From Mycobacterium marinum (GTDB lineage Bacteria > Actinomycetota > Actinomycetes > Mycobacteriales > Mycobacteriaceae): a stretch of 64,000 bases of DNA. The notes below the pieces were generated by a model. It was not told where the DNA came from, did not search any database, and was given only the letters and a program-made list of their open reading frames with translations. Position numbers and translations under genes: made by a program. This document shows, in pieces, positions 34,091 to 44,200 of the stretch. Within the stretch, counting starts at the first letter, position 1. Every line of letters begins with the position of its first letter. The stretch lies in the NCBI RefSeq assembly GCF_003391395.1, contig NZ_CP024190.1, positions 1,922,001-1,986,000 of the forward strand. The letters are read 5' to 3'.

Positions 34091-36322
34091 ATGGTGGCAT
34101 TGAGCGATCGGCTCGACTTCGTTCTGGGTGCCAAGGCGGCCGAGGCTCTCGACGAGGAGTTCGGCATCCGGACTGTCGACGACCTCTTGCGGCACTACCC
34201 GCGCAGCTATGTCGAAGGCGGGGCACGCCGCGGCACCGACGATGAGCAGCCCGAAGTGGGGGAGCACATCACCATCGTCGATGTCATCACCGAAACCAAG
34301 TCGTTTCCCATGAAGAAGACCCCGAGGCGGTTGTGTCTGCGGATCACCCTCGGGTCGGGGCGCAACAAGGTGACCGCCACCTTCTTCAACGCCGACTACA
34401 TCAAAAAGGGCCTCACCAAGAACACCCGGGTGATGCTGTCCGGCGAAGTCGGGTACTTCAAGGGCGTCATGCAGCTCACGCACCCGGCGTTTCTGATCCT
34501 GGATTCGCCGGACGGCCAGCATCACGGCACCAAATCATTGAAGAGCATCGCCGACGCCTCCCAGGCCATCAGCGGCGAACTGGCGATGGAGGAGTTCGAG
34601 CGGCGCTTTTTCCCGATCTATCCGGCCAGCACCAAGGTGCAGAGCTGGGACATCTTCAAGTGTGTGCGCCAGGTGCTCGAAGTGCTCGACCCGGTGGACG
34701 AGCCCCTGCCAGCGGCGTTACGCGCCGAGCACGGCCTGATTTCCGAGGACGACGCCTTGCGCGCGATCCACCTCGCCGAGGATGAGTCCGAACGCGAACA
34801 AGCGCGCCGGCGGCTGACCTTCGACGAAGCCGTCGGGTTGCAGTGGGCGTTGGTGGCCCGCCGGCACGGTGAGCTATCCGAGTCGGGGCCGCCGGCCCCG
34901 GCCCAATCCGACGGCCTGGCCGCCGAGCTGTTGGCACGGTTGCCTTTCGAGCTCACCGCGGGGCAGCGCGAAGTGCTCGACGAGTTGTCCGACGGGCTGG
35001 CGGCGACCCGTCCGATGAACCGCTTGCTGCAAGGCGAGGTGGGCTCGGGCAAGACGATCGTGGCGGTGCTGGCGATGCTGCAGATGGTCGATGCGGGCTA
35101 CCAGTGTGCGCTGCTGGCTCCTACGGAAGTGCTTGCCGCACAGCATCTTTTGTCTATCAACGATGTTCTGGGTCCGCTGGCGATGGGGGGCCAGTTGGGC
35201 GGCGCCGACAACGCCACCCGGGTGGCGCTGCTGACCGGCTCGATGACAGCGGGGCAAAAAAAGCAGGTTCGGGCCGAAATCGCCAGCGGTCAGGTCGGCA
35301 TCGTCATCGGTACCCATGCGCTGCTGCAGGACGCGGTGGAATTCCACAATCTCGGCATGGTGGTGGTCGATGAACAACACCGCTTCGGCGTCGAGCAGCG
35401 AGACCAACTGCGGGCCAAGGCTCCCGCCGGCATCACACCGCATCTGCTGGTGATGACGGCCACGCCGATACCGCGCACCGTAGCGCTCACCGTCTACGGC
35501 GACCTGGAGACCTCCACCCTGCGTGAGCTTCCGCGCGGGCGTCAGCCGATCACCACCAACGTCATCTTTGTGAAAGACAAACCCGCCTGGCTCGATCGGG
35601 CCTGGCAGCGCATCGTCGAAGAGGTTGCCGCGGGTCGCCAGGCCTACGTGGTGGCCCCGCGCATCGACGAGAGCGACGAGAGCGACAAAGCCGAAAACGG
35701 CGCCCGCCCGTCGGCGACCGCCGTGGGGCTCTATTCCCGGTTGCAGGCCGCCGAACTGGCGGGGCTGCGATTGGCGTTGATGCACGGACGCCTGTCGGCC
35801 GACGAGAAGGAAGCCGCGATGGCGGCCTTCCGCGCCGGCAACGTTGATGTGCTGGTGTGCACCACGGTCATCGAGGTGGGTGTCGATGTCCCCAACGCCA
35901 CGGTGATGCTGGTGATGGACGCCGACCGCTTCGGCATCAGCCAGCTGCACCAGCTGCGCGGCCGCATCGGGCGTGGCGAACATCCCAGCCTTTGTCTGCT
36001 GGCCAGCTGGGTTTCGCCGGGCTCGCCGGCGGGGCGACGGCTGCGCGCGGTCGCTGAGACCATGGACGGCTTTGATCTTGCCGAGCTGGACCTCAAGGAG
36101 CGCCGGGAAGGAGACGTGCTGGGCCGAAACCAGTCCGGCAAGGCGATCACCCTACGCTTGCTGTCGCTGGCCGAGCATCGGGTATTCATCGAGGCCGCCC
36201 GGGACTTCTGCAACCAGGCGTATCAGCAGAGCACTGGCGGCGGTGGCCCACATCCCGGGTTGGCTCTGATGGCGGCGCGCTTCACCAACACCGATCGCAT
36301 CGACTACCTGGACAAGTCATAA
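34091..36322 (+). CDS. recG: ATP-dependent DNA helicase RecG
   Basis: 743-aa fork-reversal and branch-migration helicase. The N-terminal wedge/OB domain is followed by the SF2 motor: Walker A GEVGSGKT with Lys321, the TAxRxP-like LLAPTEVLAAQH, Walker B DEQH at 427-430, VMTATPIPRT, ALMHGRLSADEKEAAM and HQLRGRIGRG (motif VI). The C-terminal TRG-type region is present (NQSGKAITLRLLSLAEH). It starts 3 bp after the DAK2 gene stop, so the two are co-transcribed. Confidence 0.97.
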   Translation: MVALSDRLDFVLGAKAAEALDEEFGIRTVDDLLRHYPRSYVEGGARRGTDDEQPEVGEHITIVDVITETKSFPMKKTPRRLCLRITLGSGRNKVTATFFNADYIKKGLTKNTRVMLSGEVGYFKGVMQLTHPAFLILDSPDGQHHGTKSLKSIADASQAISGELAMEEFERRFFPIYPASTKVQSWDIFKCVRQVLEVLDPVDEPLPAALRAEHGLISEDDALRAIHLAEDESEREQARRRLTFDEAVGLQWALVARRHGELSESGPPAPAQSDGLAAELLARLPFELTAGQREVLDELSDGLAATRPMNRLLQGEVGSGKTIVAVLAMLQMVDAGYQCALLAPTEVLAAQHLLSINDVLGPLAMGGQLGGADNATRVALLTGSMTAGQKKQVRAEIASGQVGIVIGTHALLQDAVEFHNLGMVVVDEQHRFGVEQRDQLRAKAPAGITPHLLVMTATPIPRTVALTVYGDLETSTLRELPRGRQPITTNVIFVKDKPAWLDRAWQRIVEEVAAGRQAYVVAPRIDESDESDKAENGARPSATAVGLYSRLQAAELAGLRLALMHGRLSADEKEAAMAAFRAGNVDVLVCTTVIEVGVDVPNATVMLVMDADRFGISQLHQLRGRIGRGEHPSLCLLASWVSPGSPAGRRLRAVAETMDGFDLAELDLKERREGDVLGRNQSGKAITLRLLSLAEHRVFIEAARDFCNQAYQQSTGGGGPHPGLALMAARFTNTDRIDYLDKS

Positions 36323-36326
36323 CGTC

Positions 36327-37040
36327 GTGAACCGAAAGATGCTGCTGTGGCTGTCGGTGGCCGCGCTGCTTGCGGTGCTGGTCGCCTATCAGAGCGTGCG
36401 GGCGTCGACGGCCAGGCACGCAGAGGAGTTCGCCGCGCGGGCCGACGTTCCGACGGTCCAACCCGGGACCGACGTGCTCGCCGGGATCGGCGTGCTGCCG
36501 CGGCGAATGCACCGCTACGACTACCGCAGGGCCGCATTCGGCGCGGCCTGGGACGACAACAACGACGCCCCCGGCGGCCACAACGGGTGTGACACTCGTG
36601 ACGACATCCTCGACCGCGATCTCGTCGACAAGACCTATGTGGTGACCAAGCGGTGTCCGAATGCGGTGGCCACCGGCACGCTGCACGACCCGTATACCAA
36701 CACCATCGTCGTCTTCCAGCGTGGCGCCAGAGTGGGGCAATCGGTGCAGATCGATCACATCGTCCCGCTGTCGTATGCGTGGGACATGGGCGCATCGGAC
36801 TGGCCGGCGGCGCGGCGGCTGCGGTTCGCCAACGATCCGGCCAACTTGCTGGCCGTGCAGGGGCACGCCAATCAGGACAAAGGGGACTCCCCGCCGGCCG
36901 GGTGGATGCCGCCCAACGCCGCGTTTGCGTGCCAATACGCCATGCAATTCATCGCCGTGCTGCGCGGATATGCGCTGCCGGTCGACCGGGCGTCGAGCGA
37001 CGTCCTGCGCCAGGCCGCGGCGACCTGCCCGACCGGGTAG
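36327..37040 (+). CDS. Membrane-anchored or exported HNH-type nuclease, DUF1524 (Rv2972c-like)
   Basis: 237 aa. A short basic N-terminus and one hydrophobic helix (about 5-24) direct it to the membrane or outside the cell. The catalytic core is DUF1524/HNH: VQIDHIVPLSYAWDMGASDW with the metal-activating His, then FANDPANLLAVQGHANQDKGD. Four cysteines (CDTRDD, KRCPNA, FACQYA, ATCPTG) could form disulfides outside the cytosol. It probably hydrolyses extracellular DNA or RNA; partner unknown. GTG start 4 bp after the recG stop. The downstream aldo/keto reductase gene converges. Confidence 0.85.
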   Translation: MNRKMLLWLSVAALLAVLVAYQSVRASTARHAEEFAARADVPTVQPGTDVLAGIGVLPRRMHRYDYRRAAFGAAWDDNNDAPGGHNGCDTRDDILDRDLVDKTYVVTKRCPNAVATGTLHDPYTNTIVVFQRGARVGQSVQIDHIVPLSYAWDMGASDWPAARRLRFANDPANLLAVQGHANQDKGDSPPAGWMPPNAAFACQYAMQFIAVLRGYALPVDRASSDVLRQAAATCPTG

Positions 37041-37044
37041 CCGG

Positions 37045-37893
37045 TTACACCCCGGCGAAGGTCATCGGGTCCTCACGCAGGCGGGTCCCGTCGTTGAGGC
37101 CGTTGATGGCGTCCATGTGCTGGGAGGCCAGCTCGAACTCGAACACGTCCAGGTTAGTGGCGATGTGCTCGGCATTGGAGGAACCGAAGATGACGGCATT
37201 GCCCAGTTGCAGGTTCCAGCGCAGCAGCACCTGGGTGGGCGTCTTGCCGTACTCGCCCGCGATCGAGGTCACGGTCGGGTTGTCGGCCAGCCGGCCGAGC
37301 GCCAGCGGGGTGTAGGACTGCGTCACCACGTTGTGCTGGGCATTTGCCTTGCGCAGCTCGTCCTGGTTGAGCAGCGGGTGCAACTCGACTTGGTTGACCG
37401 CGGGGGTGACGAAGGTCAGGTCGATGACGTTGGAGACGTGTTCCTCGGTGAAGTTGGACACCCCGATGGAGCGGGTGAAGCCTTCACCGCGGGCCTGGAT
37501 GAGGCCGCCGAACGCGTCCACGTACTTGCCCACCGCCGGGGCCGGCCAGTGAATCAGGTACAGGTCGACGTAGTCCAAGCCCAGCCGGTCCAGGCTGGCC
37601 TTGCAGGCCTCGCGGGACGCGGTGAAGCCGTGGTCAGCGGTGGCGACTTTGGTGGTGACGAACAACTCCGCCCGGGGAATGCCGGATGCGGCGATGGCCC
37701 GCCCGACTGCCGCCTCGTTGCCGTATGCGGCGGCGGTGTCGATGAGCCGGCAGCCGATTTCCAATGCCGCGGACACCGCGCGCTCGGTCTCGTCATCCGA
37801 CAACCCAGCGACGCCCATGCCGAGGACCGGCATGGTGTTCTCGTCATTGAGCGCTATCGATGGGGCAGAGGGGCTGGGGGCGCCCGGCATCAT
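37045..37893 (-). CDS. Aldo/keto reductase (Rv2971-like)
   Basis: 282-aa (beta/alpha)8 NADPH-dependent reductase. Visible: MPVLGMGVAGLSD, CRLIDTAAAYGNEAAVGRAI (catalytic Asp and Tyr), FVTTKVATADHG (Lys), YLIHWPAP (His), and the NADPH-binding VIFGSSNAEHIATNLDVFEFEL. Relatives reduce methylglyoxal and other aldehydes. Two ATGs occur at the start (37893 and 37890); a GGTAGG ribosome site suits either. Confidence 0.92.
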   Translation of the reverse strand: MMPGAPSPSAPSIALNDENTMPVLGMGVAGLSDDETERAVSAALEIGCRLIDTAAAYGNEAAVGRAIAASGIPRAELFVTTKVATADHGFTASREACKASLDRLGLDYVDLYLIHWPAPAVGKYVDAFGGLIQARGEGFTRSIGVSNFTEEHVSNVIDLTFVTPAVNQVELHPLLNQDELRKANAQHNVVTQSYTPLALGRLADNPTVTSIAGEYGKTPTQVLLRWNLQLGNAVIFGSSNAEHIATNLDVFEFELASQHMDAINGLNDGTRLREDPMTFAGV

Positions 37894-38181
37894 CTCACCT
37901 ACCTGTGAAAATTGAACGTTCGCGGATTTTGACTAAGTCGGGTTCGAACCTCTGGCGACCAGGCCACCGTGATTTTATCGGCGCTCAGTTCAAAGTCGAA
38001 CACGTTGGAAGTCGCTCGCAATCTGTCTGGGGGTTTACCGACTCAGGGGATCACGATATTACCGAGTTGTATATGTCACCTAATCAACGCCCGTGCTGCT
38101 GCTTCGTCGCAGGTGACGGCGACGGCGTTGCGCCCTGTGACGCTCGGTGTCGGGGGGCGCTTCGGGTGAACTTGTCCGGCG
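37894..38181. other. Intergenic region downstream of the aldo/keto reductase start
   Basis: AT-richer than its surroundings (37920-38090) and without a plausible gene. Several stop codons interrupt every frame. It must hold the promoter of the aldo/keto reductase (minus) and probably that of lipN (plus), but no box is convincing enough to name. Confidence 0.5.
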
Positions 38182-38457
38182 GTGGCCAGCGCCGATGCGT
38201 GGAAGATGGTCGGATGGCTGCCGCGCATCCGGCCCGCGGCTGCAACCGTGGTCCAGATTCGGCAACAGGGCTACCACGTACAGTTGGTCGCAGGGCACGT
38301 CGGACTCGCCGACCGCGCGCCGGGTTTCCCGTTCACTGCGGCTTACCTCGGGGGTTGTCGGGATCCAGCAGTTGCCGAGCCCGACGACGGCTACCGAATG
38401 ATCGTCGTCCAGCAAGACGAGGCAAGACGAGGCTTGTCTAGCGATTCTAGGGAGTAG
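38182..38457 (+). CDS. Hypothetical 91-codon reading frame before lipN
   Basis: A GTG-started frame ending 3 bp before the lipN ATG. Third codon positions are mostly G or C through the first 75 codons, as in real genes of this genome, and the peptide reads like a folded domain (WKMVGWLPRIRPAAATVV, QGYHVQLVAGHVGLADRAP). I do not recognise a family, there is no good ribosome site, and the last 15 codons look non-coding. The frame is open upstream as far as a TGA at 38167. It could be a degraded or lineage-specific gene, or chance. Confidence 0.3.
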   Translation: MASADAWKMVGWLPRIRPAAATVVQIRQQGYHVQLVAGHVGLADRAPGFPFTAAYLGGCRDPAVAEPDDGYRMIVVQQDEARRGLSSDSRE

Positions 38458-38460
38458 CCC

Positions 38461-39579
38461 ATGACAAATAGCCTGCCAGGTGAGACGGACCTCCATCCTG
38501 AAACGGTGCACGCGACGATGAGCTGGCTGAGTCGCGTGCAGAACACCGTCACCGTCGTCGGCGCCAAGGTCATCCCATGGGTTCCCGATGTCGCCAAACG
38601 GCTGATCACACGGGGTCGCTCGGTCATCATCGACGGAAACACCCTCGATCCCGCATTGCAGCTGATGTTGTCGGGCATGCGGGTCGTGGGTCTGGACGGG
38701 CTGGTGATCGATGACGACCTGGCCGCTTCCCGCGCCCACATGCGCGAGGCGATGTTGGGATTTCCCGGTCCGCAGATCCATGTCGATGTCGAGGAATTAA
38801 CCCTGCCCGGACCTGCCGGCGACATCAGCGCCAGGCATTACCGTCCGCCCGGCGATGCGGCCGCGCCGTTGCTGGTCTTCTACCACGGGGGCGGGTGGGC
38901 GCTCGGCGACCTCGACACCCACGACGCGGTCTGCCGACTGACTTGTCGCGATGCGGGCATCCATGTCCTGGCGATCGACTACCGGCTGTCGCCCGAGCAT
39001 CGCGCCCCCGCCGCGATCGACGATGCGTTCGCGGCCTTTGAGTGGGCGCACGCGCACGCCGCCGAGCTTGGTGCTCTGCCGGGACGGGTTGCGGTCGGTG
39101 GCGACAGTGCGGGGGGCAACCTGGCGGCCGTGGTGAGCCAGCTGGCCCGAGACAGCGGAGGCCCGGCCCCGATTTTCCAGTGGCTCATCTACCCACGAAC
39201 CGACTTTGCCGGGCGGACCCGTTCCGCGAGCCTGTTCGCCCGAGGGTTCTTGCTGACCAAACGCGACATCGACTGGTTTCACTCCCAGTACCTGAAGGGC
39301 TCCGGCATCGAGCCCGCGGACCCGCGGGTATCGCCGTTACGAGCCGAATCACTGGCCGGGCTGGCGCCGGCGCTGATCGCGGTGGCAGGCTTCGACCCGT
39401 TGCGTGACGAAGGCGAGAACTACGCGACCGCCCTCCGGGCCGCCGGCACCCCGGTTGACCTGCGCGCCATGGGGTCGCTGACGCACGGGTTCCTCAATCT
39501 GTTTCCGCTCGGTGGTGGTTGTGCCGCCGCAACCAGCGAGCTGATTTCTGCGCTGCGTGCACACCTGACCCGGGTTTGA
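38461..39579 (+). CDS. lipN: Hormone-sensitive-lipase family esterase LipN
   Basis: 372-aa alpha/beta hydrolase. The HSL oxyanion motif HGGGW (in LLVFYHGGGWALGDLDTHD), the nucleophile elbow GDSAGGN, and the acid and His in AVAGFDPLRDEGENY and GSLTHGFLNLF are present. The N-terminal cap region is about 100 residues. It hydrolyses short-chain esters in characterised orthologues and would act in the cytosol or cell wall; no clear signal peptide is seen. The ATG has GGGAG immediately upstream. Confidence 0.92.
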   Translation: MTNSLPGETDLHPETVHATMSWLSRVQNTVTVVGAKVIPWVPDVAKRLITRGRSVIIDGNTLDPALQLMLSGMRVVGLDGLVIDDDLAASRAHMREAMLGFPGPQIHVDVEELTLPGPAGDISARHYRPPGDAAAPLLVFYHGGGWALGDLDTHDAVCRLTCRDAGIHVLAIDYRLSPEHRAPAAIDDAFAAFEWAHAHAAELGALPGRVAVGGDSAGGNLAAVVSQLARDSGGPAPIFQWLIYPRTDFAGRTRSASLFARGFLLTKRDIDWFHSQYLKGSGIEPADPRVSPLRAESLAGLAPALIAVAGFDPLRDEGENYATALRAAGTPVDLRAMGSLTHGFLNLFPLGGGCAAATSELISALRAHLTRV

Positions 39580-39765
39580 GCGGTGCCGGTGGGGTGGCTT
39601 CGCGCCGTGGGTGCGGACCGTTGCGGGCACCATCGGTCAATATCGTCGTGGGTCTCAGCTGCGGCTGGCCGGCCGCCGGTACTCTAGAGGCGCCCGACCA
39701 CCGGAGGCTGAACGAGCCCGCAAGCGAAGCGCAGCCGACCAATACATGTGAGGATCAGCAAACCT

Positions 39766-40533
39766 GTGGCCGACAAAAACAAGCGTCCCCCGCGGATCGA
39801 CCTGAATTCGCCCGACGGCAAGTTCGGCCGGCTCATCCAGATCGGTGGCACCGCGTTCGTCGTGTTCTTCGCGGTCGCCCTGGTCTTCTACATCGTGACC
39901 TCGCATCAGAAAAAGGGCGGCAGTGCCGCCGGTCCCGACGACTCGGTCCGGGTGACGTCGAGCAAGCTGGTCACCCAGCCGGGGACCCAGGACCCCAAGG
40001 TCGTGATGACCTTCTACGAGGACTTCCTGTGTCCGGCGTGCGGCATGTTCGAGCGCGCGTTCGGCCCGACGGTGTCCAGGCTGGTCGACATCGGGGCGGT
40101 CGCCGCCGATTACACGATGGTCGACATTCTCTCCAGCCCGCGCAACCAGAACTATTCGGCGCGAGCCGCCGCCGCGGCGTACTGCGTCGCCGATGAGTCC
40201 ATCGATGCGTTCCGGCGGTTCCACACCGCGATGTTCAGCAAGGACATTCAGCCGTCCGAGGTCGGCAAGACATTCCCCGACAACGCGAAGTTGATCGAAA
40301 TCGCGCGTGAGGCGGGTGCGGCGGGAACGGTGCCGGACTGCATCAACAGCGGCAAGTACCTCGACAAGGTCAACGGGTTGGCGGTGGCAGCCAATGTGCA
40401 TGCCACCCCGACGGTCAAGATCAATGGCGAGGAATACGAATGGTCGACGCCGGAAGCGCTGGTGGCCAAGATCAAAGAGATCGTGGGCCCCATTCCGGGC
40501 ATTGACGCGGTCGCAGCCAACGCGACATCCTGA
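39766..40533 (+). CDS. DsbA-like membrane-anchored thiol oxidase (Rv2969c-like)
   Basis: 255 aa: a cytosolic N-terminus (VADKNKRPPRIDLNSPDGKF), one membrane helix (about 25-45) and an extracytoplasmic thioredoxin-fold domain of DsbA type. The redox motif is CPAC (Cys89, Cys92) in FYEDFLCPACGMFERAFG; the cis-Pro loop is HATPTVKING, and two further cysteines (AAYCVADES, VPDCINSG) form a structural pair. It introduces disulfides into exported proteins. GTG 39766 is chosen to match the M. tuberculosis N-terminus; a GTG at 39748 is in frame. A -10-like TACTCT lies at 39680. Its recycling partner VKOR is the next gene. Confidence 0.92.
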   Translation: MADKNKRPPRIDLNSPDGKFGRLIQIGGTAFVVFFAVALVFYIVTSHQKKGGSAAGPDDSVRVTSSKLVTQPGTQDPKVVMTFYEDFLCPACGMFERAFGPTVSRLVDIGAVAADYTMVDILSSPRNQNYSARAAAAAYCVADESIDAFRRFHTAMFSKDIQPSEVGKTFPDNAKLIEIAREAGAAGTVPDCINSGKYLDKVNGLAVAANVHATPTVKINGEEYEWSTPEALVAKIKEIVGPIPGIDAVAANATS

Positions 40534-40538
40534 CCACT

Positions 40539-41177
40539 GTGGTGTCAGCTGACTCCGCCGAGCGATCCAGCGACCTGACGTCAGGCGCCGTTCGCCAGGT
40601 GCACGTGCCCATGCCCAGCGCATGGTGGGTGCTGATCTGCGGTGTGACGGGCCTGCTTGCGTCCGGAGCGCTGACCGTGGAGAAGGTCAGGATCCTGCTC
40701 GACCCCAGCTATGTTCCCGCATGCAACATCAACCCCATCGTGTCGTGCGGCTCGGTGATGACGACCGCGCAGGCCTCGCTGCTGGGCTTTCCCAACCAGC
40801 TGTTCGGCATCGCGGCGTTCACCGTGGTGGTGGTCACCGGCGTGCTGGCGGTGACGAAAGTACCCCTGCCACGTTGGTATTGGGTGGGGCTGACGATCGG
40901 TGTCCTGGTCGGAACGGTGTTCGTGCACTGGCTGATTTTCGAGAGTCTCTACCGCATCGGGTCGCTGTGTCCGTACTGCATGGTGGTCTGGATCATCACC
41001 GCGACTTTGTTAGTCGTGGTTGGCTCGATAGCATTCCGTCCGGACCCGGACAGCACCAGCGGCGCTGCTGTGCGGGTGCTTTTCCAATGGCGGTGGTCGA
41101 TTGCCACGCTGTGGCTCACCGCAGTGTTTCTGCTGATCATGGTTCGCTTCTGGAACTATTGGTCGACACTGCTCTAG
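40539..41177 (+). CDS. Vitamin K epoxide reductase homologue (VKOR, Rv2968c-like)
   Basis: 212-aa integral membrane protein with about four to five helices. The four redox cysteines of bacterial VKOR are present: Cys62 and Cys70 in ACNINPIVSCGSVM, and the quinone-linked CPYC pair Cys144/Cys147. VKOR re-oxidises the DsbA-like protein and passes electrons to menaquinone. It lies 5 bp downstream of the DsbA gene, an operonic disulfide-forming pair. GTG start. Confidence 0.94.
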   Translation: MVSADSAERSSDLTSGAVRQVHVPMPSAWWVLICGVTGLLASGALTVEKVRILLDPSYVPACNINPIVSCGSVMTTAQASLLGFPNQLFGIAAFTVVVVTGVLAVTKVPLPRWYWVGLTIGVLVGTVFVHWLIFESLYRIGSLCPYCMVVWIITATLLVVVGSIAFRPDPDSTSGAAVRVLFQWRWSIATLWLTAVFLLIMVRFWNYWSTLL

Positions 41178-41219
41178 GTGTCGAGTTTGCGTTGCGACGG
41201 GTGAAGTAAGGGGTCAATC

Positions 41220-44200
41220 ATGATCTCAAAAGTGCTGGTGGCCAACCGCGGTGAGATCGCGATCCGCGCGTTTCGCGCCGCCTACGAATTGGGCGTCGGC
41301 ACCGTTGCCGTCTACGCGTACGAGGACCGCAATTCGCTGCACCGGTCCAAGGCCGACGAGTCCTACCAGATCGGCGAGGTCGGGCACCCGGTGCGCGCCT
41401 ACCTGTCGGTGGACGAGATCGTCGAAACCGCCCTCCGTGCGGGTGCGGATGCCATCTACCCGGGCTATGGGTTCCTGTCGGAGAACCCGGATCTGGCCGG
41501 GGCGTGTGCGGCGGCGGGCATCACCTTCGTCGGCCCCCGCGCCGAGCTGCTCCAGCTGACCGGAAACAAGTCCCGCGCGGTCACCGCGGCCAGGGAGGCC
41601 GGGCTGCCCGTGCTGAGGTCGTCGGCGCCGTCGGCCTCGGTGCAGGAGCTGGTGGCTGCGGCGCAGTCGGAGACCACCGGCCTGCGCTTTCCGCTCTTCG
41701 TCAAGGCGGTTGCCGGCGGTGGTGGCCGTGGCATGCGCCGGGTCAACGACATCTCCGCGCTGGCCGAAGCGATCGAGGCCGCCAGCCGCGAAGCCGAGTC
41801 CGCATTCGGTGACCCGACGGTGTATCTCGAACAGGCGGTGTTGAACCCCCGTCACATCGAGGTGCAGATCCTGGCGGACACGCAAGGCAACGTGATTCAC
41901 CTCTACGAGCGCGACTGCAGTGTGCAGCGCCGTCACCAGAAGGTCATCGAGTTGGCGCCGGCGCCTAACCTGCCCGGTGAGCTGCGCGACAAGATCTGCG
42001 CGGATGCGGTCGCCTTCGCCCGTCACATTGGCTACACCTGCGCCGGTACCGTCGAGTTCCTGCTGGACCAAAGTGGTGAATACGTCTTCATCGAGATGAA
42101 TCCGCGGATTCAGGTGGAGCACACCGTAACCGAGGAGATCACCGACGTCGACCTGGTTTCCAGCCAGATGCGGATTGCCGCGGGGGAGTCGCTCGAAGAT
42201 CTGGGTTTACGACAGGAAACCGTCCGGCCGCACGGCGCCGCCCTGCAATGCCGGATCACCACCGAGGATCCGACCAACGGTTTCCGGCCCGACACCGGGC
42301 GGATCAGCGCCCTGCGCGCCCCCGGCGGCGCGGGCATCCGCCTGGACGGCAGCACCAACCTCGGTGCGGAGATCAGCGCGCACTTCGATTCCATGCTGGT
42401 CAAGCTGACCTGCCGGGGACGGGATTTCTCGACGGCGGTGAACCGGGCACGCCGGGCGATCGCCGAGTTCCGGATTCGCGGCGTATCGACCAACATTCCC
42501 TTCTTGCAGGCGGTTCTGGATGACCCGGACTTCCAAGCCGGGCGCATCACGACGGCGTTCATCGACGAACGCCCCCAGCTGCTGACCGCGCGCACCTCGG
42601 CCGACCGCGGCACCAAGATTCTGAACTACCTGGCTGATGTCACGGTCAACAAGCCGCACGGCAGCCGCCCGTCCAAGGTCTACCCGAACGACAAGCTGCC
42701 CCAGGTTGATCTGGATGCCCCGCCGCCGGCCGGCTCCAAGCAGCGCCTGGTCGAATTGGGGCCGGAGGGTTTCGCGCGCTGGCTCCGGGAATCGCCGGCG
42801 GTGGGGGTCACCGACACGACCTTCCGAGACGCCCACCAGTCGTTGCTGGCCACTCGGCTGCGCACCAGCGGATTGAGCCGGGTGGCGCCCTATCTGGCGC
42901 GGACCATGCCGCAGCTGCTCTCGGTGGAGTGTTGGGGTGGTGCGACCTACGACGTGGCGCTGCGCTTCCTCAAAGAGGACCCGTGGGAGCGGCTGGCCAC
43001 GCTGCGCGCGGCGATGCCCAACATCTGCCTGCAGATGCTGCTGCGTGGCCGCAACACGGTGGGGTACACGCCCTACCCCGAGGTGGTTACCTCGTCCTTC
43101 ATCGAGGAAGCGACCGCGACCGGCATCGACATCTTCCGGATCTTCGATGCGCTCAACAACCTGGAGTCCATGCGACCCGCGATCGATGCGGTGCGCGAAA
43201 CCGGTTCTGCGATAGCCGAAGTCGCGATGTGCTACACCGGCGATCTGAGCGACCCGGCCGAGCAGCTCTACACGCTGGACTACTACCTGCGGCTGGCCGA
43301 GCAGATCGTGGAGGCGGGCGCGCATGTGCTGGCCATCAAGGACATGGCCGGACTGTTGCGGGCCCCGGCGGCTCACCAGCTGGTCACCGCACTGCGCAGT
43401 CGCTTCGACCTGCCGGTGCATGTGCACACCCACGACACCCCGGGCGGCCAGCTCGCCAGCTATGTCGCCGCCTGGCATGCGGGGGCCGACGCCGTCGACG
43501 GCGCCGCCGCCCCGCTCGCCGGTACCACCAGCCAGCCCGCGCTGAGTTCGATCGTTGGCGCCGCCGCGCACACCGAATACGACACCGGTCTGTCACTGGC
43601 GGCGGTTTGCGCGCTCGAGCCTTACTGGGAGGCGGTGCGAAAGGTCTACGCGCCCTTCGAGTCCGGGTTGCCGGGTCCGACGGGTCGGGTCTACCACCAC
43701 GAGATTCCGGGCGGCCAGCTGTCGAACCTGCGCCAGCAGGCGATTGCGCTGGGGCTGGGGGACCGGTTCGAAGAGGTCGAAGAGGCCTACGCCGGAGCCG
43801 ACCGGGTGCTGGGCCGCTTGATCAAGGTCACCCCATCCTCGAAGGTGGTCGGCGATCTGGCCCTGGCGCTGGTTGGTGCCGGGGTGAGTGCGGACGAATT
43901 CGCTGCCGAGCCCGCACGATTCGACATTCCGGACTCGGTCTTGGGCTTCTTGCGTGGCGATCTGGGCGACCCGGTCGGGGGGTGGCCGGAACCATTGCGG
44001 AGTGCGGCCCTGGCCGGGCGCGCACCGGCGAAGCCCGTTGGTCAGCTCACCGGCGAGGACCACAGCGCGCTGGCCGCGCCGGGACCCAAACGCCAGGCGA
44101 CCTTGAACCGGTTGCTGTTCCCGGCGCCGACAAAGGAGTTCGAGGAGCACCGCGAAGCCTACGGCGACACGTCCCAAATGTCGGCCAACCAGTTCTTCTA

